Of a stretch of DNA of 64,000 bases, positions 1 through 7,969 are shown piece after piece. Both the position numbers and the translations under genes were made by a program. How positions within the stretch are numbered: the first letter of the stretch is position 1; each line of letters starts with the position of its first letter. Under the pieces are notes generated by a model. That model was not told the origin of the DNA, did no database searches, and was given only the letters and a program-made list of their open reading frames with translations. The DNA is taken from assembly GCF_003865075.1 (NCBI RefSeq), contig NZ_BHWB01000001.1, positions 496,001-560,000 of the forward strand, read 5' to 3'. Source of the stretch: Bacteroides faecalis (GTDB lineage Bacteria > Bacteroidota > Bacteroidia > Bacteroidales > Bacteroidaceae).

Positions 1-67
1 TTTAGTGCAAATGAGTAGTCTTAGTATGAAGCACTATGTAACCTCTTACAAATGTGTCATCTTATAA

Positions 68-107
68 AGAATCATCTCTTATCTGTAGTTGGCAGATAAG
101 TGATTCT
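68..107. other. Imperfect hairpin (7+8 bp stem with 3-nt bulge)
   Basis: AGAATCA (68-74) and CTTATCTG (78-85) pair exactly with CAGATAAG (93-100) and TGATTCT (101-107). Only TCT is bulged and the loop is 7 nt. There is no T-tract on either side, so it is not a standard terminator. It could be a structured RNA element or a protein-binding dyad of the element. Confidence 0.55.
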
Positions 108-286
108 ATGAATTTCATTCGTTGAGGCTTGGAAAACAATTCACGCTAAACTATTCATTTCATTTACTAATTGGTATGGGGTGTGAGGTGTAACAGAACA
201 GAAGCGTTTGAGACATACATTACATTTGAATTTCTATGTCATTCATTATTCTGGAATTAATAATGTTGCTCTAAGTAGTGCTAGTC

Positions 287-366
287 CTTATTAAGAAACA
301 CTTCTCTAATCTAAAGGGGTGGGGTGTAAATTTGAGTACCTTACATTTTGAATTGGGAGGGTAAAT
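287..366. repeat. Degenerate intergenic repeat, copy A
   Basis: The order of words (CTTATTAAGAAACA, a G-rich tract, an AATTTGAG-like word, then TTGGGAGGGTAA) parallels 1161-1245 by eye. The copies lie just before and just after the kinase-like gene. Confidence 0.35.
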
Positions 367-430
367 GAACTTTTATTGCTAGATTCAATTTAATTGGCTA
401 CATTTGCATAAACTCATAATTACAGAAATT

Positions 431-1050
431 ATGGAATACATTAATGAATTTCACAAGCAATGGATAGAGCGCACTCGTCAGTCAATAGTCTCTTGGAGCA
501 AGCAGCCTGCATCGTTAGAAGAAGCAAAGAAACAGCAGGAACGCTTGAACCAACAGAGAGCTATAAGAGAGGGCAAATTGAAGAGTTAATTTCATTTGCT
601 GATTCAAACGGCTTATGGATTGACTTTAACAATCTTTCCGTTATCTATTTGGATAAAGGGGGAGAGAATGAGGTGTTTTATGATGGTGCGGCTACTGTAT
701 ACAAATTAAATAACTTTGAGTATGCAGGTGACAATCTAGAGAATTTCTTTATCCGTATTACTGCACACAATAAGTTCTTTAGCAATGTGCCCTACCAAAT
801 GATAGGCTTTGCTTACAATAGTCTACATGAGTTTTGCGCAGTTCTCATACAACCACACATAAAGGCAGAGCGAGAGGCGACAGAGGACGAAATAACTGAT
901 TACATGCAAGCTCTTGGTTTTGAAATGGATTATCTTGATGAGTACCATAATGACCAATACGAAGTATTTGATGCAGTCCCTAATAATGTCCTCTATGGTA
1001 TTGATGGCGACTTGTACTTTATTGATACTCAAATAAGGTTAAAGGGATAG
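431..1050 (+). pseudogene. Polyvalent-protein-kinase-like protein, split by a -1 frameshift
   Basis: Two overlapping reading frames join into one protein. The first, starting with MEYINEFHKQW at 431, runs to a stop at 589. The second, open through this region, continues to 1050. Reading codons 48-49 (GGC AAA, 572-577) and slipping back one base gives AIREGK followed by IEELISFADSNGLW, a natural join. The second part resembles the kinase-like domains of polyvalent proteins from Bacteroides elements: GGENEVFYDG (glycine-loop-like), VYKLNN (candidate ATP lysine), QPHI hinge, VPNNVL and DGDLYFIDT (DFG-like). I see no HRD aspartate, so catalysis is doubtful. The shift could be a 1-nt deletion, a sequencing error or programmed slippage. 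Alternatively, the second frame starts by itself at 460. Confidence 0.6.
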
Positions 1051-1402
1051 TCTACAGATACGTGTAGAAACATGAGAAACTCCAAACCTATTTAACGGTC
1101 TGTAGCTTTAGTCTTATTTAATCAATGTATTAATTCTTTCTTAGTTCTCGTTCTTGTTAAATCTTATAAAGAACCATTCTTCAAAACTAAGTGGGGCAGG
1201 GGGATGAATTTAGAGATTACCTAAATTGAGTTGGGGTAAGAGTGAAATAGTACTTCATGTAATAAGATAACAGGATTGTCCGTAAACACCAAGAACTCCG
1301 TACCTCTTAGGGTGGAGTTACTTAGTAGGTGTAGAAAGTTACTTCAATTCATAAATTTCTTTAGGGGTAAATTCTTAAATTTGTGTTTTATAAGACCCTT
1401 TA
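1051..1402. other. Gene-free spacer between kinase-like and helicase-like genes
   Basis: The two genes converge here. Apart from the degenerate repeat at 1161-1245 I see no gene and no clear terminator. Confidence 0.5.
1161..1245. repeat. Degenerate intergenic repeat, copy B
   Basis: Its start (ATCTTATAAAGAACCAT) nearly matches 59-75 and its overall word order matches 287-366, including a G-rich tract followed by an AATTGAGTTGGGGTAA-like word. It may be an element-specific dispersed repeat or an old duplication around the kinase-like gene. Confidence 0.35.
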
Positions 1403-3340
1403 TCAATTTGCTCCTAACTCCGATTTGAAACGGAGAAGTTTATACAAAGGTGGGGTTTGACTGTTATAAGAATAATGGTCGAAGTAATCTTCAACTGTGC
1501 CTTCTGTAATTTGACACATTACTTTGTTTCCTTTCATTCCGTCACCATGAATCTTATAAGTAATGCCATTAGCAGTGTAAATTCTGCCAAGTCGTTTTAT
1601 GAAATCGGATTTAGCAATGTAGCATTGAATTTGAACTTCATTTCTAAATTCTTCTTCTATCTCTGCCAGTACATTTGGACTAAAACGCAGTTTCTCACCT
1701 TGCTGGAGATTGTATGCTTTCAATTCCTTCTCAATCTTGCTTTTAGAATACTTAGCTGCTTCAATCGGTGCTTTACCAATCTTCGAGTAAGCCTCAATGA
1801 TGAAGGATTGTTCGCTGTTCATTCTTTCCAACTCACGTACTTCCGCATCGAAATCAAAATCGGGATTGTTTTGCTTGTCGCGTTCCAGTCGCTCCAACTG
1901 GTTTACAAGGTACTTCCATACATCCTTAGTTGAAAGTTTCTTCAATGACAGATTGTCATCCTCTCCAACTCCATGACTGTTATCTATTACTTGTAATCTG
2001 AAATGCCCTGTAGCATTGTAGGCATTAATTAGTGCTTCCGGTGATTGGTAGTAACTTGTTACTCGTTCTTCGTTAAACACATGGTCTATAACTTCCTCCG
2101 AAAGTTCTTCATCATCATCCAAGAACTCATTGAAGCTAAGTCTATTTAAATTCTTTAGTATGGTAGCTTTATCCGTTTCATCCGTTTCATTATCATACTT
2201 TATCTTCATATCCAAGTATAAACGAAGGTCGGTAGTGATACTCTTTTCAATCTCTTCATCACTCTTAACTTCCAATTCGTCATTGGTATTGGCTATGAAT
2301 GTCAGAGAGTTGTATCTTCTGTCACCGTCCAGTTTGTTACGGAAACGTCCTTGTATCTGAACTGCTTCTGTGAACGGGTCAATCATTGAGTGCATGGCTT
2401 GCTTGTAATTACTAAGTACAAGTATGTCAGCCAACTTATTAATCTTAATGTCCACTGCCGAAAAGAAGCGTGCGGTGAAGAGATTAACTTTAGCTAATGG
2501 CAATTCTAAATGGTCATGTGTATGATGCAATTCCATACTCTTTAACTTCTTCACGCTCTTATCCGAACAGAATACCTTGTAATCCCCGTCCTTAATCAAT
2601 CCTTCTTTCAATAGATTCTGTACTATGCGAGCGATACCGTCAGTAGTCTTATAGAAGATGCAAATACATTTGGAAGTGGATAGTAATTTCCTTAACTTTC
2701 TACGTAAAGTTCTGTTGAATGAACGGGTGATAATTAAAGTTGCATCCTTCTTGTAATCGTAATCGGGAGTTACTTTCAGCCATTTAAAGCCGTTGTCTAA
2801 AAACTTACGATTACGTGTTCCTAACGGAGTAGCCGAAACGTATGCTTTACGTTCATAATCGAAGAAATCCTTTATACGGATAGTTGGTCTGAAACCAGTG
2901 TCTTGTATTAGTTTCTCGCATTCATCGTACAAACAGAAGTACTCCTTATGCCAGTCAATTCCTAACTTCTTAAATGTAGGTATTAGTTTTGTCTTGTAGC
3001 CTTCGGGAGTAGTGACTAACTTCTTAGGCATACATTTGCCATTCTGTAAATAGGCTTCTATCTGTTTTGGGGTAGTCTTTTCATAAATGCCCAAGTAATC
3101 AGTTCCTTCCGTCTTACCGATAATTACGGGTACGTTAGGTTCGGTAATCACAGAGTTACGTTTACATTCCAATTCAGCATAAGTTGCACCGATACCTGGT
3201 TCTACTTTCTCAATGATACGATTGGTTGGAGTACCGTTATCGGGATAGCCTTCTCGTTTATAAAGGTCTAAGAGTGTTTCGCCTTTACTAATTGTTAGTT
3301 CTTCACGTTCAAGGTTGATTGGTGTAAATGAGAGTTTCAT
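1403..3340 (-). CDS. SF2 helicase-like protein lacking the Walker A lysine
   Basis: A 645-residue protein counted from the ATG at 3340; an upstream in-frame ATG at 3394 would add 18 residues of poor quality. Helicase motifs appear in order: GIGAT (about 49-53) at the motif I position, LYDECEK (about 139) as a DEAD-type motif II, VSATPL (about 169) as motif III, ICIFYKTTDG as motif IV, and QIQGRFR (about 329-333) as motif VI. The motif I loop has Ala-Thr where GKT/GKS is expected, so normal nucleotide binding is uncertain. The C-terminal half is charged and unrecognised. Such proteins occur in Bacteroides elements and phages, where a role in replication initiation would be plausible. The specific function here is inference. 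Confidence 0.6.
   Translation of the reverse strand: MKLSFTPINLEREELTISKGETLLDLYKREGYPDNGTPTNRIIEKVEPGIGATYAELECKRNSVITEPNVPVIIGKTEGTDYLGIYEKTTPKQIEAYLQNGKCMPKKLVTTPEGYKTKLIPTFKKLGIDWHKEYFCLYDECEKLIQDTGFRPTIRIKDFFDYERKAYVSATPLGTRNRKFLDNGFKWLKVTPDYDYKKDATLIITRSFNRTLRRKLRKLLSTSKCICIFYKTTDGIARIVQNLLKEGLIKDGDYKVFCSDKSVKKLKSMELHHTHDHLELPLAKVNLFTARFFSAVDIKINKLADILVLSNYKQAMHSMIDPFTEAVQIQGRFRNKLDGDRRYNSLTFIANTNDELEVKSDEEIEKSITTDLRLYLDMKIKYDNETDETDKATILKNLNRLSFNEFLDDDEELSEEVIDHVFNEERVTSYYQSPEALINAYNATGHFRLQVIDNSHGVGEDDNLSLKKLSTKDVWKYLVNQLERLERDKQNNPDFDFDAEVRELERMNSEQSFIIEAYSKIGKAPIEAAKYSKSKIEKELKAYNLQQGEKLRFSPNVLAEIEEEFRNEVQIQCYIAKSDFIKRLGRIYTANGITYKIHGDGMKGNKVMCQITEGTVEDYFDHYSYNSQTPPLYKLLRFKSELGAN
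1405..1419. repeat. 15-bp direct repeat at the 3' end of the helicase-like gene
   Basis: AATTTGCTCCTAACT is repeated exactly at 3401-3415, just upstream of the same gene. This copy encodes the C-terminal ELGAN of the helicase-like protein. Confidence 0.6.
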
Positions 3341-3400
3341 AATCTTATAATTTGTGTAGGGATGAAATTTATAAAAAGTTGCTTGTATGGGCACTTTACA

Positions 3401-3415
3401 AATTTGCTCCTAACT
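3401..3415. repeat. 15-bp direct repeat upstream of the helicase-like gene
   Basis: Exact copy of 1405-1419. On the minus strand it reads QLGANL followed by a stop, which mimics the end of the helicase-like protein and suggests the remnant of a tandem duplication or a replaced paralogue. Confidence 0.5.
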
Positions 3416-3494
3416 GTGGTTATTAATGTTGAAGTATGTTTAAGTCTGAGATTTGGAGATGAAGGGGAGCAAACTCCCCTTTTCATCATTGTTG

Positions 3495-4115
3495 TTACAG
3501 GTTGAAGTAGTCTGTCTTATTAATTGTCAGTTTCTCGTGAATGAACTCTTTGACATCATCTGTTAGTGGAATGTCAAACTTTACTTCACCTCGATAGAAT
3601 TGGAAACTTCCACGAAAGTGAGTGACTCCATTTCTTTCCTTGTCTGCTTCACGATAGAGGCGTTTTAAGTCGTCTCTTAAATGTTGCAGAAGTTCCAGTT
3701 GGAAGTTAGCGGTATCATTCACTTCTTGCTTCTGTCTGAAGAACTCGTCTTTAGGGTTGACACCTTTGCCTCTGAGTAAGTCTAGTACTATTTCAGTGGC
3801 TTTGTCATTCACGTATGTGCCTTTCTTTTCCACTATGCCATCAAGTTCGGCAATGATGTAGAAGTATGCTTTCCCATTAGTGTTGTAAGGTACAACCGTT
3901 ATTTTAGCGAAATTAAATACGGCATTAAATAGCCAGATTATTACAGCCAAATCAACATACACTGGTGGCTCATTCTTCGTTGAGGTAATTCTTAGCTTAC
4001 CTTCATCGTCCTTATCCACCTTTAAAGCATTAGACTTATAAACACTTGAAGTATTATTAACTTCTTTACCACTTTCCATTGCAGTCTGTCCCGCTGTTTT
4101 AATCATTTCTTCCAT
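3495..4115 (-). CDS. Hypothetical element protein
   Basis: I do not recognise a family. The 206-residue reading starts at the ATG at 4115 (MEEMIKTAG); a longer in-frame start at 4193 adds 26 residues that look like untranslated leader. The protein has a polar N-terminal 45 residues, a hydrophobic stretch near 52-70 (VDLAVIIWLFNAVFNFAKI) that could be a buried helix, and a charged helical C-terminal half rich in Lys, Arg and Glu. No signal peptide is seen. It lies between the helicase-like gene and a second hypothetical gene on the same strand, so it may belong to the replication or maintenance module. A terminator at 4296-4325 separates it from the gene upstream, so it probably has its own promoter. 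Confidence 0.55.
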   Translation of the reverse strand: MEEMIKTAGQTAMESGKEVNNTSSVYKSNALKVDKDDEGKLRITSTKNEPPVYVDLAVIIWLFNAVFNFAKITVVPYNTNGKAYFYIIAELDGIVEKKGTYVNDKATEIVLDLLRGKGVNPKDEFFRQKQEVNDTANFQLELLQHLRDDLKRLYREADKERNGVTHFRGSFQFYRGEVKFDIPLTDDVKEFIHEKLTINKTDYFNL

Positions 4116-4295
4116 GATTGTATTATTTAAATTGTTGATTATGTAATCTAATCGAGAGTGGTGCGCACCGTTTGTCTTTCGATTACGTTGCAAAGGTGAG
4201 GAATAGTGAGAAGGTGGGTAATAAAGAATAGAGAGTGATTTGAAGGGTATTCTTTAGATTATAGGTTATCAGTGAGTTAGCTAATTTAAAGACAT

Positions 4296-4325
4296 AAAAA
4301 AACTACCACGTAATTACATGGTAGT
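4296..4325 (-). terminator. Intrinsic terminator of the 4350-5363 gene
   Basis: ACTACCA (4302-4308) pairs with TGGTAGT (4319-4325), and the stem extends through a self-complementary GTAATTAC core. Read on the minus strand it is followed by seven T's. Confidence 0.8.
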
Positions 4326-4349
4326 CTGTGAGGATTGGTAGATTATTAA

Positions 4350-5363
4350 TTACCAGAGATGTTCTGTAGATTGATTGTTGGGTGAGAATCTGTAGTCTTC
4401 TATCTGTTTGGGCTTCCACATAGGTTTGTACCCTTGTTTCACTAAGTAGGCTATTGCTGCATTGGTTGAGTTCTCATCATTATTAAAACTATCTGTTTCA
4501 AACAATAGTTCCATGTAGCCTAATGTCATGCGTATCTGTTCACTCTTGGTCTTTAGTGAAGAGTACCTTTGCAATAGGTGGAATGTGCCATACATGATTA
4601 AATTGCAAGCAGCATTATTAGCTTTCCTGCCTTTCTTCTCTGCATACACTTCTTTGAGTTCCGTTTGCGCTTCTTCCAGATTATTAACTCCTAAATAAAT
4701 GTGTAGGTAGTTATCCAGTAAATCAGTAAGCCAATGGCATGAATTATCTAGTGTAATCTTCTTAACTCCATTATCAATAGTGATAGGATTGAACACTCTT
4801 AATTCTTTCTTCTTGCTAGGTGAGTACCTCTTAGTATTAAGCAACTCAAAGAGCTTTAGCATTTCTGGACGGACTTGTTCCAGATAAGGCAATGTGTCTT
4901 CTGACATGGTGATTTCTGTGTAGAGTTCACCTCTTACATACTTCTCGTAAATGGCGGCTACTATCAGAAGGGATGTCACAATTGTACTTTCTTCGTCAGT
5001 CTCTCCACACTCTTGTAGTTTCTTCTCTAATTCTCTTTGTAGCTTATCATCTGACAATGTGATAGTAATGTCATACTTTGAATCCATAATGAAAGAAGTA
5101 GGGTCAAATGTCTTGCTCGTTGAGGCTTGTCTAGGCAAATAACGGTGATAGTCAAACGCTCCGTTATCTGCTCCAAACTCATCCATGAATGGAAACTCAA
5201 TCATGTACTTATTAGCAACTTCCTTACTGACACCCTTTGGATAATACTTGTAATAAGTAGCTAATAGTTCGCTTTCAAACATGGCACGTTTATAACCAAA
5301 GTACTCTGATAATACAGGCTCTAGTTTCTTTAATTCTGGAATTGGCAGTATGTAATTTCTCAT
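4350..5363 (-). CDS. Hypothetical element protein, 337 residues
   Basis: I do not recognise this protein. It is soluble-looking, mostly helical and without a signal peptide or clear catalytic motif. The N-terminal part is rich in Tyr and Phe. A central stretch (about 140-165) is hydrophobic and helical, and residues 225-290 carry regular Leu/Ala/Glu helices. It sits directly downstream of the integrase on the same strand but behind a hairpin (5397-5428), and it ends at its own intrinsic terminator, so it may be a single-gene unit. Position next to the recombinase is typical of element-specific accessory or excision functions, but nothing in the sequence proves that. Confidence 0.55.
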   Translation of the reverse strand: MRNYILPIPELKKLEPVLSEYFGYKRAMFESELLATYYKYYPKGVSKEVANKYMIEFPFMDEFGADNGAFDYHRYLPRQASTSKTFDPTSFIMDSKYDITITLSDDKLQRELEKKLQECGETDEESTIVTSLLIVAAIYEKYVRGELYTEITMSEDTLPYLEQVRPEMLKLFELLNTKRYSPSKKKELRVFNPITIDNGVKKITLDNSCHWLTDLLDNYLHIYLGVNNLEEAQTELKEVYAEKKGRKANNAACNLIMYGTFHLLQRYSSLKTKSEQIRMTLGYMELLFETDSFNNDENSTNAAIAYLVKQGYKPMWKPKQIEDYRFSPNNQSTEHLW

Positions 5364-5396
5364 ATCGTATCTTACATTAGTGCTGTAAAGATAGTT

Positions 5397-5428
5397 AATG
5401 CCACTCCATTACGCAACAGAGTGGCATT
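5397..5428 (-). terminator. Hairpin after the integrase gene
   Basis: AATGCCACTC (5397-5406) and GAGTGGCATT (5419-5428) form a perfect 10-bp stem with a 12-nt loop. It lies just downstream of the integrase stop and 34 bp before the next gene. The T-tract is weak, so termination is probable rather than certain. Confidence 0.6.
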
Positions 5429-5449
5429 ATTAATTACTACGGATTGTGA

Positions 5450-6721
5450 CTACAATTTTCCAAACACGTACTTAATGACTTTAGCATTAGCCTTGTTCTC
5501 ATTTACAAAGTCTCGTTCAATGTAGATGTCAGTGACCTTCATTGCTTCATCAACATGATTTAATGCTGCATGGACTGTGTACTTATCAATGCCAACTTTA
5601 TTTAGTGCAATGGTTGCCCATGAGTGGCGGGCTGCGTAGTACTCCAAATCATCCACTTCTAATAATGCACCAATTTCTTTCAGACCGTAGTTGATAGCCT
5701 TGTTAAAGCTCTTCTCATCAACATAATACTGGTAAAAGTTGAAGAGGCGTTTACCTGTATTATCTTTATACTTCTCAATGAGAGGTTGGACTAACTTAGG
5801 TACATCAACCTTCATTTGTGCCTTATCAAGTCTGCGGTCTTTGGTTTTGGTACGATTATAGATGATTGTATTTCCTGTTATTTCAGTAGCATTGTATAAG
5901 TCTGCTGAATTCATACCCATAAGGCAGAATGAAAGAATGAAGCAATCCTTTGCCAAATTATAGCGGCAAGTAGCCTTATAGCCCTTCTTCATGTCCTTAT
6001 ACGCTAACTTCCATACCTTCTTAATAATGTCTGATGGAATTGCCCGTTTACGTGTTGCTTCCTGTCTAGGTATCTCAAACTCATCAAAGGGTGAGTTGGG
6101 TATTAGAATCAGATTCTTATCCCTCCTGTTATACTTCTTCTTAGCTTCGTTGAACAATCGTTTGATACTTACCAGATAAAGAGATAGTGAGCGATTAGAG
6201 GTAATTCGTTTACCCTGTTGGATAAGTTTCTTAGTGCGTACTTCTTTCTCCTTGTTTAAGAATGCTTTGAATTCCTGTAAGAAGTCTAAGGTAATCAGAT
6301 TTGTATCTAATTCCTCTTTGCCTATGAAGCGAGTTAGCGCATTGAGTGCAGTTGTGTAATTTGGCGCACCTTTAATGGGGGTTGAGGCTATCCATTCACG
6401 ACTGAACTTTATGAAGTCTATTACTTGCTTCTTCTCACGTTCACCATTTAAGAACTCAAATACATCTTCCAGTGTGTAATTACTTTGGTCTAATTGGAGC
6501 TTAGTGCATTGCTCTTTGTAATAGGAAACAAGATTGTCAATTTCCTTTTTAATAGGAGCATCTTCTTTGAATTTAAAAGACTTTGTTAGTTCTTTAGAGG
6601 TTACAAATAGGCTGGTTGATAGCCTTTTAATCTTTCTGTCTTGTGTGAATCGTACTTTTACATTGTACGTTCCATCACTCCTTTGTTTGTCCTGTTGGAC
6701 TTCTGCTTTGATTGTCAGCAT
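5450..6721 (-). CDS. Tyrosine recombinase (integrase)
   Basis: The 423-residue protein has the layout of Bacteroidetes phage-type integrases: an N-terminal arm-binding-like region (1-70), a SAM-like core-binding region (about 95-210) and a C-terminal catalytic domain. Visible catalytic features are AARHSWATIA (box II Arg near 365), LNHVDEA (His near 389) and DIYIERDF with the nucleophile Tyr near 400. The box I position reads GMNSADLYNA, with Asn where many relatives have Arg. I believe this occurs in some Bacteroidetes integrases. Its start lies 140 bp from the 3' end of tRNA-Met, which suggests that it integrates the element at or near that tRNA. It is not an invertase of the SusC-shufflon type as far as context shows. 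Confidence 0.9.
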   Translation of the reverse strand: MLTIKAEVQQDKQRSDGTYNVKVRFTQDRKIKRLSTSLFVTSKELTKSFKFKEDAPIKKEIDNLVSYYKEQCTKLQLDQSNYTLEDVFEFLNGEREKKQVIDFIKFSREWIASTPIKGAPNYTTALNALTRFIGKEELDTNLITLDFLQEFKAFLNKEKEVRTKKLIQQGKRITSNRSLSLYLVSIKRLFNEAKKKYNRRDKNLILIPNSPFDEFEIPRQEATRKRAIPSDIIKKVWKLAYKDMKKGYKATCRYNLAKDCFILSFCLMGMNSADLYNATEITGNTIIYNRTKTKDRRLDKAQMKVDVPKLVQPLIEKYKDNTGKRLFNFYQYYVDEKSFNKAINYGLKEIGALLEVDDLEYYAARHSWATIALNKVGIDKYTVHAALNHVDEAMKVTDIYIERDFVNENKANAKVIKYVFGKL

Positions 6722-6740
6722 TTTAACCTTATTATTCTGG

Positions 6741-6761
6741 GGTCAACAATAGGTCAACAAT
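6741..6761. repeat. Two direct GGTCAACAAT repeats upstream of the integrase
   Basis: GGTCAACAAT occurs at 6741-6750 and 6752-6761, an 11-bp period, 20 bp upstream of the integrase start. One helical turn of spacing on the tRNA side of int fits arm-type integrase or excisionase sites, or autoregulation of int. Confidence 0.5.
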
Positions 6762-6814
6762 GAAGCATTTCAAGGTGATTTTATGCCAATTTCGTCATAA
6801 TCAGAAGATTTCAA

Positions 6815-6856
6815 ACCAAATAAAAATCCCCATAAACTGCTGTTTATGAGGATTTT
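6815..6856 (-). terminator. Intrinsic terminator of tRNA-Met
   Basis: AAAATCC and CATAAAC (6823-6837) pair with GTTTATG and GGATTTT (6842-6856) around a 4-nt loop, with one mismatch. On the minus strand the stem runs into a T-rich tract immediately downstream of the tRNA. Confidence 0.8.
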
Positions 6857-6861
6857 CTTTG

Positions 6862-6935
6862 TGGACCAGCCTGGGCTTGAACCAGGGACCTCCAGATTAT
6901 GAGTCTGTTGCTCTAACCAACTGAGCTACAAGTCC
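6862..6935 (-). tRNA. tRNA-Met (CAT anticodon)
   Basis: The 74-nt minus-strand sequence folds as a cloverleaf. The acceptor arm is GGACTTG/CTGGTCC with one mismatch, the D arm carries AGTTGGTTA, the anticodon loop is CTCATAA, and the T arm is CCTGG-TTCAAGC-CCAGG. CCA is not fully encoded. The CAT anticodon also occurs in Ile2 and initiator tRNAs; the acceptor pairs G1-C72, so it is not a typical initiator, and elongator Met is the most likely identity. The adjacent integrase makes its 3' end a candidate attachment site. Confidence 0.88.
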
Positions 6936-7027
6936 GGTGTATCCTTTTATTGGATGCGGTGACAAAAGTAGTTCTTTTTGCCGAATTATGCAAGTCCTTT
7001 TAATAAAAATCTGTAAAGCTTTTCTTC

Positions 7028-7339
7028 TCAGAACTTATATTTTCGTTTTGGGTTCTTAGGGAACCAACCTTTTCTTACTCGATCTTCTTGTTCAAAGACT
7101 TCTTTTATAGTCCAGAATGAAGAAAAAGCAAATACACCTAATAACGAAGATAGAATCACATTATTAATACTTAGTGAGGCTATGACACCTGCAATACCAA
7201 GTATAAGGAATATCCACCAACATCTTGTCCCCCAATGATACTCAGCCTTTACCACTATAGGATGGAAAAGACCGATAATCAGAAAGGTGCAGATTCCAAT
7301 GAATAATCCAGCCAGATGATATTCATTCAGAAACTCCAT
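7028..7339 (-). CDS. DUF4491 family membrane protein
   Basis: A 103-residue protein with three hydrophobic segments (about 9-30, 42-57 and 60-80), consistent with a small inner-membrane protein. The last 20 residues are basic (RKGWFPKNPKRKYKF). The order of hydrophobic segments and the WFPKNP ending match DUF4491 proteins as I know them from Bacteroides; no biochemical function is known. It begins 4 bp after the Lrp-type regulator stop on the same strand, so the two are almost certainly cotranscribed. Confidence 0.75.
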   Translation of the reverse strand: MEFLNEYHLAGLFIGICTFLIIGLFHPIVVKAEYHWGTRCWWIFLILGIAGVIASLSINNVILSSLLGVFAFSSFWTIKEVFEQEDRVRKGWFPKNPKRKYKF

Positions 7340-7343
7340 CTGG

Positions 7344-7808
7344 TTATTTTTCTATGCGAATTGGAATTTCTTTTTTAATACTTTGCTCCAGAGAAATTAA
7401 TGTTTCTGTAGCAACTACACCCGGAATTTCTTGCATTTTGTTATTAAGTAAGTCCATCAGGTGTTCGTTGTCACAAGCATAAAGTTTAGTTAGCATGGTA
7501 TAAGGACCTGTAGTAAAGTGGCATTCCACAATTTCGGGAATCTTTTGTAATTCTGCTACTACAGATTTATACATGGAACCTTTCTCCAACTTGATACCGA
7601 CATAAGTGCAAGTTCTGTATCCCAGAGATTTCGGATTCACATGATAACCCGAGCCTACAATAACTCCGAGATCAATCAGTCTCTGTACGCGTTGATGAAT
7701 GGCTGCACGGGATACGCCACATTCAGCTGCTACATCTTTAAAAGGGATACGGGCATTCTGCGAGATGATTTCTAGGATTTGTCTGTCGAGGTTGTCTATT
7801 TTTTCCAT
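7344..7808 (-). CDS. Lrp/AsnC family transcriptional regulator
   Basis: The 154-residue length is typical of the family. The N-terminal winged helix-turn-helix spans about 5-50 (LDRQILEIISQNARIPFKDV, then CGVSRAAIHQRVQRL as recognition helix). It is followed by a RAM/ligand-binding domain (about 70-145) with the expected alpha-beta pattern and VVATETLISLEQ near the end. Such proteins form octamers and respond to amino acids or related metabolites. It is the first gene of a two-gene unit with DUF4491. The target regulon cannot be read from the sequence. Confidence 0.88.
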   Translation of the reverse strand: MEKIDNLDRQILEIISQNARIPFKDVAAECGVSRAAIHQRVQRLIDLGVIVGSGYHVNPKSLGYRTCTYVGIKLEKGSMYKSVVAELQKIPEIVECHFTTGPYTMLTKLYACDNEHLMDLLNNKMQEIPGVVATETLISLEQSIKKEIPIRIEK

Positions 7809-7907
7809 AATAATAAATTATATTTTCCAGTTGTTATCAAATAGTAAGCAAATATAGAGATTTATTTTAATTATTCTTCTTTTTCGAGAAAAAAAAGAGG
7901 AAAAAGC

Positions 7908-7940
7908 AAAAAAAAGAGGTGCAAACGGGTTGCACCTCTT
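7908..7940 (-). terminator. Intrinsic terminator after the FKBP genes
   Basis: AGAGGTGCAA (7915-7924) and TTGCACCTCT (7930-7939) form a perfect 10-bp stem with a 5-nt loop. On the minus strand it is followed by eight T's, downstream of the 7970-8851 gene. Confidence 0.88.
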
Positions 7941-7969
7941 TCCTTTCTCTATTTAAGCCTGAACTTTTC

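Larger units (their letters stand above)
1..430. other. Gene-free left edge with a hairpin and a degenerate repeat
   Basis: No convincing coding region. The stretch holds a strong hairpin at 68-107 and one copy of a degenerate repeat (287-366) that recurs after the kinase-like gene. It probably lies inside the integrative element. Confidence 0.5.
1..6821. mobile_element. Integrase-proximal part of an integrative element next to tRNA-Met
   Basis: A tyrosine recombinase reads away from the 3' end of a tRNA-Met gene, the classic layout of an element integrated at a tRNA. Behind it follow two unrecognised proteins, an SF2-helicase-like protein and a kinase-like remnant, with none of the housekeeping or glycan genes that fill the rest of the window. 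I see no relaxase, conjugation or capsid gene, so the element class (mobilizable island, phage satellite or plasmid-like) is open. The second attachment site is not visible: no repeat of the tRNA 3' end occurs to the left, so the element must continue beyond position 1. The right boundary is approximate. Confidence 0.7.

Noticed and set aside
404..430. TTG start nine codons before the kinase-like gene
   Set aside because: The ATG at 431 begins the family-like MEYINEF sequence; the added residues look like leader.
5450..6721. The integrase as the enzyme that might invert the 86-bp repeats
   Set aside because: It lies with the tRNA-associated element, far from the cassettes, and its upstream repeats do not resemble the dyad.
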